Shown here: piece by piece, positions 27,631 to 35,220 of the stretch
Numbering within the stretch: the first letter of the stretch is position 1
How the letters are laid out: every line of letters starts with the position of its first letter
Origin: Azospirillum sp. TSA2s
GTDB lineage: Bacteria; Pseudomonadota; Alphaproteobacteria; Azospirillales; Azospirillaceae
Assembly: GCF_004923315.1 (NCBI RefSeq)
Contig: NZ_CP039650.1
Coordinates: 2,195,501 to 2,259,500, forward strand
Direction of reading: 5' to 3'
Length of the DNA: 64,000 nucleotides
The notes under the pieces: generated by a model
What the model was told of the DNA's origin: nothing
Seen by the model: the letters and a program-made list of their open reading frames with translations, nothing else
Database searches by the model: none
Translations under genes and position numbers: made by a program

Positions 27631-27715
27631 GGAGGGCTGACGTGCTGCATTGAACCGCGAGCGCAACCCTCTCCCGGTCTGAAAGCCGGGGGGGGGGCGG
27701 GCGGTCAGCAGCCCC

Positions 27716-28168
27716 TCACAGCTCCTCCGCCGGCTCCCATCCGTCCGGCGCCATCCTGAACCCGGCGAATTCGAAGGCCGGCGCCACGGTGCAGCTCACC
27801 AGCGACCAGCCATCCGGTCCTTCGGCAAGGCTCCGCGCCGCCTGCCAAGCGCCGATCGGCACCACCGCCTGCGGCCGTTCGCCGCCGGCGAGGTCCATCC
27901 CCAGCCTGCGGCGCTCGACCGCCCCGCCCTCTTCGAAAATCGAAAGCTCCAGCGGCGCCCCGCCATGCCAGAGCCAGATCTCCACGGCATCCACGGTATG
28001 CCAGTGCGACCGCTCCCCCGCCCGCAGCAGGAAATAGATCGCCGTCACCGCCCCGCGCTCGCCATCCGCCGGCGCCCGATAGGTCTCGACGTAACAGCCT
28101 CCTTCCGGATGCGGCTGCAACCCCAGCAATTCGATCAGCCGCTCGGCGGACAAGGCGTGTTCAGGCAT
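27716..28168 (-). CDS. Cupin-family protein (DUF985)
   Basis: 150 residues. The DUF985 signature is visible: LIELLGLQPHPEGGCYVETYR at the N-terminus, TAIYFLLRAGERSHWHTVDAVEIWLWHGG (cupin metal-site histidines) and APAFEFAGFRMAPDGWEP at the end. These are single-domain beta-barrel proteins, some of which act as sugar epimerase-like enzymes, but the function of the family is largely unassigned. The ATG overlaps the stop region of the upstream Uma2 gene by 8 bases, so they form a coupled pair. Confidence 0.9.
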   Translation of the reverse strand: MPEHALSAERLIELLGLQPHPEGGCYVETYRAPADGERGAVTAIYFLLRAGERSHWHTVDAVEIWLWHGGAPLELSIFEEGGAVERRRLGMDLAGGERPQAVVPIGAWQAARSLAEGPDGWSLVSCTVAPAFEFAGFRMAPDGWEPAEEL

Positions 28169-28730
28169 CGTCGGTGTCGCCCAAATGGATGGTCAGGTCG
28201 AAGGTCACCCGCGTGTCCTCATAGATCGTGGACAGCGGCAGCGTCACCACCAGCGCCGGGATCGACAACGCTCCCTCCCGCCCGGAGATCAGCTCATGGA
28301 TCCAGCCGTCGCCCGCGCGCCGGAAGCTCTCCACCACCGCCACGCGCTGATGGACCAGCACATATTGGGTCAGGGAGGGCAGGGTGCGGTAGGCGGCGCT
28401 CTTGGTGGTGTGGTCGTAGCTCGATGTGCTGTCCGACAGCACCTCGACGATCACCGTCGGCTCGGTTGCCAGCCGGTCGCGGTCGTCCAGAGCAGTGCAG
28501 GTGACGAAGACATCCGGATAGAACACCGATTCGTCGGCCAGAATGCGCATCGTCTCCTGGAACACCCGGCAGAGGGAGCCGCGCAGCGCCGCGCGCAGGG
28601 CGGCATAGATGTTGCCAGAGATCTGGTTGTGGGCGACCGTCCCGCCGACCATGGCGACGATCTCGCCCTGGAGGAATTCGTGGCGGCCGTCCTGCCGCTC
28701 CTCCCAGGCGAGAAACTCGTCCACATTCAT
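28161..28730 (-). CDS. Uma2-family (DUF820) putative endonuclease
   Basis: 189 residues. Uma2 proteins have a PD-(D/E)xK nuclease-like fold. Visible elements are FLAWEERQDGRHEFLQGEIVAM (conserved Glu), FYPDVFVTCTA (the Asp of the PD motif) and TVIVEVLSDSTSSYDHTTK (ExK-like, with VEVLSxST strongly conserved). The family is abundant in cyanobacteria and scattered in other bacteria; its biological role is unknown. Overlaps the downstream cupin gene by 8 bases. Confidence 0.9.
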   Translation of the reverse strand: MNVDEFLAWEERQDGRHEFLQGEIVAMVGGTVAHNQISGNIYAALRAALRGSLCRVFQETMRILADESVFYPDVFVTCTALDDRDRLATEPTVIVEVLSDSTSSYDHTTKSAAYRTLPSLTQYVLVHQRVAVVESFRRAGDGWIHELISGREGALSIPALVVTLPLSTIYEDTRVTFDLTIHLGDTDDA

Positions 28731-28805
28731 TTGATTGGGGTCATCCGGCGGTGTTTGCGCAGTGCCATGCCCGCCCTCCCGGTCGGTGAAAAGTCGTCCT
28801 TCCTT

Positions 28806-29396
28806 TTACACCGACCGCGTCCGCGCCGCCATGCCCAGCCCCTCGCGCAGTTCCGGCATCAGCATCGCCCCCAGCATGGCGATCACCGGCAGCACCGCGT
28901 AATCGCCCTGCGCCGCCGCGTCGATCAGCTCACGCGCGCTGTGCAGCTCGATCCGCATGTCTTCCAAATCACCATGATCGGGCTCCGCCACCTTGCGGGC
29001 GCCCTTGGCGTGGAACATGTGGCAGGTGCTGCCCTTGGAGTTCGCCCCCACGACGAAGCCGCCCAGCGCCGTCCAATCGTCGGCGGCATAGCCGGTCTCT
29101 TCCAGCAGTTCGCGCCTGGCGGCCTCCAGCGGCTCCTCGCCGGGGTCGATGGCGCCGGCCGGGAAGGTCAGGCTGACCCGCCGCGCCCCGTGCTTGTAGG
29201 TGCGCAGCATCACGACCTTGCCGTCCTCGGTCTCGACATACATCAAGGCGAAGTCGGGCTGGTCCAGCTGATAGAAATTCTCCACCGTCCGCCCGTCCGG
29301 CAGCCGCACCGTCTCCGCCCGCACCTTCAGGTATGGGCTGGCGTCGAGCAGCTCGCGGCTGCCCACCACCTCCCACGGCTTCAGATCGTCGCTCAT
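28806..29396 (-). CDS. NUDIX hydrolase
   Basis: 196 residues. The Nudix box reads GAIDPGEEPLEAARRELLEETGY, matching Gx5Ex7REUxEExGU. The flanks (LTFPAGAID before, GSTCHMFHAKGARK after) are like ADP-ribose pyrophosphatase-type members, but the substrate cannot be fixed from sequence. The ATG overlaps the map stop codon (ATGA), so it is co-translated with methionine aminopeptidase. Confidence 0.92.
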   Translation of the reverse strand: MSDDLKPWEVVGSRELLDASPYLKVRAETVRLPDGRTVENFYQLDQPDFALMYVETEDGKVVMLRTYKHGARRVSLTFPAGAIDPGEEPLEAARRELLEETGYAADDWTALGGFVVGANSKGSTCHMFHAKGARKVAEPDHGDLEDMRIELHSARELIDAAAQGDYAVLPVIAMLGAMLMPELREGLGMAARTRSV

Positions 29397-30220
29397 GCGG
29401 CGTTTCCATAGGGAGGCTGGGTGAAGCCGGCGGGGGAGAGGGTGAAGATCTCGCAGCCGTCCTCCGTGATGCCGATCTGGTGCTCGAACTGCGCCGACAG
29501 CGAACGGTCGCGGGTGACCGTGGTCCAGCCGTCGGAGAGGATCTTCACCTCCGGCCGGCCGGCGTTGATCATCGGCTCCACCGTGAAGATCATGCCGGGG
29601 CGCAGCTCCACGCCGGTGCCGGGCTTGCCGAAATGATCGACATGCGGGGCGCCGTGGAAGACCTGCCCGATGCCGTGCCCGCCGAAATCGCGCACGACGG
29701 AGCAGCGCGCCGCCTCCGCCATCGTCTGAATGGCATGGCCGATGTCGCCCAGATGATTGCCCGGCTTGGCCTGGGCGATGCCGGCCATCATGCAGCGGTA
29801 CGTCAGATCGACCAGCTTGCGCGCCTTCACGCCGATCTTCTCGCCGACGAAATACATGCGGCTGCTGTCGCCGTACCAGCCGTCGAGGATCACAGTGACG
29901 TCGATGTTGACGATGTCGCCCTCGACCAGCGTCTTGTCGTCGCTGGGGATGCCGTGGTTGACGATGTGGTTGGGCGAGATGCAGCTGCTGGCCGGATAGC
30001 CCTGATAGCCCAGCGTCGCCGGAATCCCGCCGCGGTCACGCTGGAACTCCTCGATCAGCTTGTCGAGTCGCCCCGTGCTGACGCCCGGCACCACGAAGGG
30101 TACGATGTAGTCCAGTGTCTCGGCAGCCAGCCGGCAGGCCTTGCGCACCGCCTCGAACCCTTCCGGACCGTGCAGCACGATCCGCCGTCCATCCTTGTCC
30201 ATCAAACCGTCATCCGTCAC
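29393..30220 (-). CDS. map: Type I methionine aminopeptidase
   Basis: 275 residues from a GTG at 30220, chosen because AGAGGA lies 5 bases upstream; longer in-frame options reach 30310 and an ATG lies at 30202. Removes the initiator Met from nascent proteins. Two-metal site residues are visible in NHGIP (His), VNIDVTVILDGWYGDSSRM (two Asp), FGGHGIGQVFH (His), MIFTVEPMI (Glu) and QFEHQIGI (Glu). Overlaps the downstream NUDIX gene. Divergently transcribed from radA. Confidence 0.95.
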   Translation of the reverse strand: MTDDGLMDKDGRRIVLHGPEGFEAVRKACRLAAETLDYIVPFVVPGVSTGRLDKLIEEFQRDRGGIPATLGYQGYPASSCISPNHIVNHGIPSDDKTLVEGDIVNIDVTVILDGWYGDSSRMYFVGEKIGVKARKLVDLTYRCMMAGIAQAKPGNHLGDIGHAIQTMAEAARCSVVRDFGGHGIGQVFHGAPHVDHFGKPGTGVELRPGMIFTVEPMINAGRPEVKILSDGWTTVTRDRSLSAQFEHQIGITEDGCEIFTLSPAGFTQPPYGNAA

Positions 30221-30389
30221 GTAAATCCTCTGACATCTTTCAACCGCTGCGCTCATCCGCAGACGGCGCAACAAGCTATCACGCCGGGGGTCTGAAAAAA
30301 GCCCCTGCATTCCACCCCTGCAAACGTAGGATTCGGCGGAACGGCTTGCTATATGTGGCGGGCCCTATCCCCATCGGACTACCAGACCT

Positions 30390-31838
30390 TTGGCGAAGCC
30401 CACCACCCGATATGTCTGTCAGGCCTGCGGCGCCTCCTTCCCGAAATGGGCAGGCAAGTGCGACGCCTGCGGCGAATGGAACAGCCTCGTCGAGGAGGCG
30501 GCGCCCGACAGCGCGCCCAAGGGACTGGGCAGCGCGCGCGGCCGCCGCATCGACTTCGTCGGTCTGCACGGCTCCAGCGAGGCGCCGCCGCGCCGCATGA
30601 CCGGCATCGCCGAGTTCGACCGCGTCTGCGGCGGCGGGCTGGTTCCCGGCTCGGCCATCCTGATCGGCGGCGACCCCGGCATCGGCAAATCGACCCTTCT
30701 GCTCCAGGCGATGGCCCGGCTGTCGCAGGACCACCGCTGCGCCTATGTCTCGGGCGAGGAGGCGGTCGATCAGGTCCGCCTGCGCGCCCAGCGCCTCGGC
30801 TGCGCCACCGCCCCCGTCGATCTGGCCTCGGCCACCAGCGTGCGCGACATCGTCGCCTCGCTGGACGACGCCAAGGGGCCGGAGGTGATCGTCATCGATT
30901 CGATCCAGACCATGTATATGGACAATCTGGACAGCGCCCCCGGCACCGTCGCCCAGGTCCGCGCCAGCGCGCAGGAGCTGATCCGCGTCGCCAAGCGGCG
31001 CGGAGTCGTGCTGCTTCTGGTCGGCCATGTCACCAAGGAAGGCATGATCGCCGGTCCCCGGGTGCTGGAGCACATGGTCGACACCGTCCTCTATTTCGAA
31101 GGCGAGCGCGGCCACCAGTTCCGCATCCTGCGCGCGGTGAAGAACCGCTTCGGCCCGACCGACGAGATCGGCGTGTTCGAGATGGGCGACGCCGGTCTCG
31201 GCGAGGTCGCCAACCCGTCCGCCCTGTTCCTGGCCGAACGCCGCGGCGACGTGTCGGGCGCCGCCGTCTTCGCCGGGATGGAGGGCACCCGCCCCGTCCT
31301 GGTGGAGGTGCAGGCGCTGGTCGCCCCGTCGCCGCTCGGCACGCCGCGCCGCGCCGTGGTCGGCTGGGACTCGGCCCGTCTCGCCATGGTGCTGGCAGTG
31401 CTGGAGGCGCGCTGCGGCGTGCAGATCGGCGCCAACGACGTCTATCTGAACGTCGCCGGCGGCCTGCGCATCACCGAACCCGCCGCCGACCTCGCCGTCG
31501 CCGCCGCGCTGGTCTCGTCGCTGACCGGGGAGCCGGTTCCCGCCGACGCCGTGGTGTTCGGCGAGATCGGCCTGTCGGGCGAGGTCCGCGCCGTCGGCCA
31601 GAGCGACACGCGCCTGAAGGAGGCGGCGAAGCTCGGCTTCTCCTCCGCCATCTTCCCGGCGCGCCGCACCGGCAAGAAGGGCGGCCGCGGCGACAACGGT
31701 CTGAAAACTGTCGAACTCCAGCAGTTGGGCGAGCTGATGCCGCTGTTCCAGCCGCAGGGCTCCTCCGGCCGGCCGCCTTCGCGTCGCCCTCACGACGACA
31801 ACGACACGCGCCGCTGGCGCGATGACGAATACATCTGA
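30390..31838 (+). CDS. radA: DNA repair protein RadA
   Basis: 482 residues. The start is an unusual TTG at 30390; homology starts at once (AKPTTRYVCQACGASFPKWAGKC), leaving no better start. A C4 zinc finger (CQACG...CDACG) is followed by a RecA-like ATPase with Walker A GDPGIGKSTL, Walker B VIVIDSIQTM, the RadA-specific KNRFG motif and a C-terminal Lon-like domain (DLAVAAALVSSLTGEPVP...GEIGLSGEVRAV). It is a branch-migration helicase in recombination. First gene of the conserved radA-cvpA-purF block. Confidence 0.96.
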   Translation: MAKPTTRYVCQACGASFPKWAGKCDACGEWNSLVEEAAPDSAPKGLGSARGRRIDFVGLHGSSEAPPRRMTGIAEFDRVCGGGLVPGSAILIGGDPGIGKSTLLLQAMARLSQDHRCAYVSGEEAVDQVRLRAQRLGCATAPVDLASATSVRDIVASLDDAKGPEVIVIDSIQTMYMDNLDSAPGTVAQVRASAQELIRVAKRRGVVLLLVGHVTKEGMIAGPRVLEHMVDTVLYFEGERGHQFRILRAVKNRFGPTDEIGVFEMGDAGLGEVANPSALFLAERRGDVSGAAVFAGMEGTRPVLVEVQALVAPSPLGTPRRAVVGWDSARLAMVLAVLEARCGVQIGANDVYLNVAGGLRITEPAADLAVAAALVSSLTGEPVPADAVVFGEIGLSGEVRAVGQSDTRLKEAAKLGFSSAIFPARRTGKKGGRGDNGLKTVELQQLGELMPLFQPQGSSGRPPSRRPHDDNDTRRWRDDEYI

Positions 31839-31883
31839 ACCACGGGATTCGCGGTCTGAACCATGGTCTTCGCACAGAACGGC

Positions 31884-31968
31884 CGTCATCCCCGCGAAGG
31901 CGGGGATCCAGGAAGCCCACCGGCGAATGCGCCGGAGCGGCTGGATTCCCGCCTTCGCGGGAATGACG
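31884..31968. repeat. 85-bp paired palindromic intergenic repeat (copy 4)
   Basis: Arms CGTCATCCCCGCGAAGGCGG and CCGCCTTCGCGGGAATGACG in opposite orientation around a spacer holding a small hairpin (CCGGCGAATGCGCCGG). Exactly 85 bp, between radA and cvpA. Confidence 0.9.
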
Positions 31969-32061
31969 TGGTTTGTTCGGGAAGGCCGAAGCCACCGAAT
32001 GCAACTGTCGTAAGCTGCAAACGCCTATCTCAATCGGCATTCCAATAATCGGCACAGGGAC

Positions 32062-32751
32062 ATGGACAATCTTCCCGTCAATCCGGTCGACATCGTCGTC
32101 ATCGCCGTCGTGCTTCTGGCCGCGCTTCTGGCCTTCAGCCGGGGTCTGGTGGCCGAGGTGGTGTCGGTCGCCGCCTGGGCCGGCGCCGCGATCGTCACGC
32201 TCTACGCGCTGCCCCATGTCCTTCCCTACGCACAGATCTATATCCGGTTCGAGATGCTGGCCTACGCCGCCTCGGCGGTGGCGGTGTTCATCGTCGCGCT
32301 GATCGTGCTGTCGCTGCTGGGGCGCAGCCTGTCGCGCGGGGTGCAGGCCTCGGCCCTGTCGGCGCTGGACCGTACGCTGGGTTTTGCCTTCGGGCTGTTG
32401 AAGGGCGGGGTGCTGGTGTCCATCGCCTACCTGTTCTTCGTCTGGCTGGTGCCGAATCAGGCCGAACAGCCGGTGTGGCTGCAGCAGGCGAAGACCCGCC
32501 CCTTCCTGGCCGCGGGCGCCGAGACCCTCTATGCCTTCGTGCCGGAGACTCTGCGCCGGGAAGGTCTCGGCCAGATGGACATGGCGCGCGACCGTGCGCG
32601 TCAGGCGATGGAGGCCAAGCAGGCGCTCGACCGCCTGTCGACACCGGTGCCCAGCCCCGCGAAGACCGGGGGTGCGCAGGCGCCCGATACCGGTTATAAG
32701 GACCGCGACCGCGCCGACCTTGAAAGGCTGATGCAGAACAACGCCCGCTGA
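32062..32751 (+). CDS. cvpA: CvpA family membrane protein
   Basis: 229 residues with four predicted membrane helices in the first ~130 residues (VDIVVIAVVLLAALLAFSRG; VVSVAAWAGAAIVTLYAL; LAYAASAVAVFIVALIVLSLLG; FGLLKGGVLVSIAYLFFVW) and a soluble Pro-rich tail. CvpA was named for colicin V production, but the family is more generally linked to envelope homeostasis. It lies directly upstream of purF, the conserved arrangement. Confidence 0.92.
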   Translation: MDNLPVNPVDIVVIAVVLLAALLAFSRGLVAEVVSVAAWAGAAIVTLYALPHVLPYAQIYIRFEMLAYAASAVAVFIVALIVLSLLGRSLSRGVQASALSALDRTLGFAFGLLKGGVLVSIAYLFFVWLVPNQAEQPVWLQQAKTRPFLAAGAETLYAFVPETLRREGLGQMDMARDRARQAMEAKQALDRLSTPVPSPAKTGGAQAPDTGYKDRDRADLERLMQNNAR

Positions 32752-32854
32752 GCTTGACCGCTCGGTTTCGGCGCTATCGACGTTTGTGGACCGTTTTTTT
32801 CGTTGCATGTGCTGACGCGCCCCCGGGCGCCTCTTGGACGAAGGACTTCTGGTG

Positions 32855-34303
32855 ATGCTGACGACGCATCCGTTCGACGACGACAAGCTGCGCGAAGAGT
32901 GCGGCGTGTTCGGCATCTACGGCAACCCGCAGGCGGGCGCCATCACGGCGCTGGGCCTGCATGCCCTGCAGCACCGCGGGCAGGAGGCGGCGGGCATCGT
33001 CAGCTTCGACGGCGGGCGCTTCCATCTCCAGCACACGCTGGGCCTTGTCGGCGACCATTTCAGCTCCGAGGCGATCATCGCCAAGCTGAAGGGCGGCAGC
33101 GCCATCGGCCATGTGCGCTACGCCACCACCGGCGACACCTCGATCCGCAACGTCCAGCCGCTCTATGCCGATTTCGAGTTCGGCGGCTTCGCGCTGGCCC
33201 ACAACGGCAACCTGACCAACGCGCAGGCCCTGCGCCGCCAGCTGGTCCGCCGCGGCTGCCTGTTCCAGTCCTCCACCGACACCGAGGTGATCGTCCACCT
33301 GATGGCGACCGCCCGCGGCGGCTCGCCGGTCGATCGCCTGATCGAGGCGGTGCGGCAGGTCGAGGGCGCCTTCTCCCTGGTGGCACTGACCTCCAAGGAG
33401 GTGATCGGCGTGCGTGACGCTCTCGGCGTCCGTCCGCTGGTGCTGGGCAAGCTGGGCGACACCCATCTGCTGGCGAGCGAGACCTGCGCCTTCGACATCG
33501 TCGGCGCCGAATATGTCCGCGACGTCGAGCCGGGCGAGATGATCGTCATCGACGGCAGCGGCGTCCACAGCCTGCGCCCGTTCCAGCCGCAGCAGCGCCG
33601 CCTGTGCATCTTCGAATACATCTACTTCGCCCGTCCCGACAGCGTGATGGAGGGCACCTCCGTCTATCAGGCGCGCCAGCGCATCGGCCGTGAACTGGCC
33701 CGCGAGGCCGGCGTGCCCGCCGACGTGATCGTCCCGGTCCCCGACAGCGGCGTGCCCGCGGCGCTGGGCTACGCCCAGGAAGCCGGCGTGCCCTTCGACC
33801 TCGGCATCATCCGCAACCACTATGTCGGCCGCACCTTCATCGAGCCGACCGACCAGATCCGTCACCTCGGCGTGAAGCTGAAGCACAACGCCAACCGCGC
33901 GATGATCGAGGGCAAGCGCGTCGTGCTGGTCGACGACAGCATCGTCCGCGGCACCACCTCGAAGAAGATCGTCGAGATGGTGCGCGCCGCCGGTGCCGCC
34001 GAAGTGCACATGCGCATCTCCAGCCCGCCGACCTCGCACCCCTGCTTCTACGGCATCGACACGCCGGAGCAGGGCAAGCTGCTGGCCCACCGCATGACGG
34101 TGGAGCAGATGCGCGAGTTCATCCAGGCCGACAGCCTCGCCTTCATCTCGCTCGACGGCCTCTATCGGGCGATGGGCGAGGAGAAGCGCGACCCGGCCAA
34201 TCTCGGCTATTGCGACGCCTGCTTCACCGGCGACTACCCGATCCCACTGACCGACGCGCTGGAAAATCCGCCGGTCGAGGCGAACGTCGCCGTCCGCGCC
34301 TGA
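32855..34303 (+). CDS. purF: Amidophosphoribosyltransferase
   Basis: 482 residues. First committed step of purine synthesis (PRPP + glutamine to phosphoribosylamine). The Ntn-hydrolase glutaminase has the nucleophilic Cys in EECGVFGIYG near the N-terminus, consistent with a short propeptide. Further motifs are HNGNLTN and the PRPP-binding loop VVLVDDSIVRGTTSKKIV. The ATG at 32855 has AAGGA 9 bases upstream; a TTG at 32834 is in frame. A terminator follows. Confidence 0.97.
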   Translation: MLTTHPFDDDKLREECGVFGIYGNPQAGAITALGLHALQHRGQEAAGIVSFDGGRFHLQHTLGLVGDHFSSEAIIAKLKGGSAIGHVRYATTGDTSIRNVQPLYADFEFGGFALAHNGNLTNAQALRRQLVRRGCLFQSSTDTEVIVHLMATARGGSPVDRLIEAVRQVEGAFSLVALTSKEVIGVRDALGVRPLVLGKLGDTHLLASETCAFDIVGAEYVRDVEPGEMIVIDGSGVHSLRPFQPQQRRLCIFEYIYFARPDSVMEGTSVYQARQRIGRELAREAGVPADVIVPVPDSGVPAALGYAQEAGVPFDLGIIRNHYVGRTFIEPTDQIRHLGVKLKHNANRAMIEGKRVVLVDDSIVRGTTSKKIVEMVRAAGAAEVHMRISSPPTSHPCFYGIDTPEQGKLLAHRMTVEQMREFIQADSLAFISLDGLYRAMGEEKRDPANLGYCDACFTGDYPIPLTDALENPPVEANVAVRA

Positions 34304-34308
34304 CGATC

Positions 34309-34339
34309 ATCCCTCTCCCGGCCACGGGGGAGGGATTTT
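34309..34339 (+). terminator. Terminator of purF
   Basis: Hairpin ATCCCTCTCCC / GGGGGAGGGAT with a short loop followed by TTTT, 6 bp after the purF stop. Confidence 0.75.
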
Positions 34340-34381
34340 CATATGTGAACGAACAATAATCCCAGGAAACGAGTCGTCCCC

Positions 34382-35089
34382 ATGTCCCGTCTCTCCGGCC
34401 GCATCGCCCTCGTCACCGGTGCATCGCGCGGCATCGGCGCCGCCGTCGCCAAGCGCTTCGCCGCCGAAGGCGCCCATCTGGTCCTGGTCGCCCGCACCGT
34501 CGGCGGGCTGGAGGAGACCGACGACGCCATCCAGAAGATCTCCGGCCAGTCGGCGACCCTGGTGCCGATGGATCTCCGCGACTACGACAAGATCGACCAG
34601 CTCGGCCACGCGCTCTACCAGCGTTTCGGCAAGCTGGACGTCGTCGTCGGCAATGCCGGTGCCCTGGAGGCGCTCGGCCCGGTCGCCCAGTATGATCCGA
34701 AGCTGTGGGCGCGGGTGATGGACCTGAACGTGACGGCGAATTTCCGCCTGATCCGTTCGATGGACCCGCTGCTGCGCGCGTCCGGCACCGGCCGCGCCAT
34801 CTTCGTCACCTCGGCCGCCGCCAAGGCGCCGCACCATTACTGGATGCCCTACGGCGCCAGCAAGGCGGCGCTGGAAATGATCGTGAAGACCTACGCGATG
34901 GAGGTCTCCGGCTCGACCCTGCGCGTCAACCTGATCGACCCCGGCGTGGTGGCGAGCAAGCTGCGCACCCAGGCGTTTCCGGGCGAGGACCCGACGAAGG
35001 TGACGCAGCCGGACGATGTGACCGAGCGCTTCGTGGAACTGGCCGAGGCCGCCTGCGAGCGGCATGGCGAGCTGGTGCAGGCGCAGTGA
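34382..35089 (+). CDS. SDR-family NAD(P)-dependent oxidoreductase
   Basis: 235 residues, classical short-chain dehydrogenase. Cofactor motif VTGASRGIGAAVAKRF, structural NAG motif VVGNAGALEALG, catalytic Ser in FVTSAAAKAP and YxxxK in PYGASKAALE. The substrate is unknown. The location after purF is conserved in several alphaproteobacteria, where it is annotated only as SDR. Ribosome site weak: AGGA lies about 15 bases upstream. Confidence 0.93.
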   Translation: MSRLSGRIALVTGASRGIGAAVAKRFAAEGAHLVLVARTVGGLEETDDAIQKISGQSATLVPMDLRDYDKIDQLGHALYQRFGKLDVVVGNAGALEALGPVAQYDPKLWARVMDLNVTANFRLIRSMDPLLRASGTGRAIFVTSAAAKAPHHYWMPYGASKAALEMIVKTYAMEVSGSTLRVNLIDPGVVASKLRTQAFPGEDPTKVTQPDDVTERFVELAEAACERHGELVQAQ

Positions 35090-35115
35090 GTGTGTGGTGG
35101 GGCGTCGGCTTCGAT

Positions 35116-35220
35116 GCCCCCACCCTGACCCTCCCCCGCTGGGCGGGGGAGGGACTGCCGCCGAACGCCGACAAAGCTCCAATCCCTCCCCCGCCCAGCG
35201 GGGGAGGATAGGTGGGGGTC
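35116..35220. repeat. CCCCACC/CTCCCCCGC inverted-pair repeat (family 2, intact copy)
   Basis: A hairpin CCCTCCCCCGC-TGGG-CGGGGGAGGG and, after ~28 bp, an inverted second unit CCCTCCCCCGCCCAGCGGGG ending GGTGGGGGTC. It lies between convergent SDR and mutS and probably terminates both. A related copy is at 38621. Confidence 0.8.
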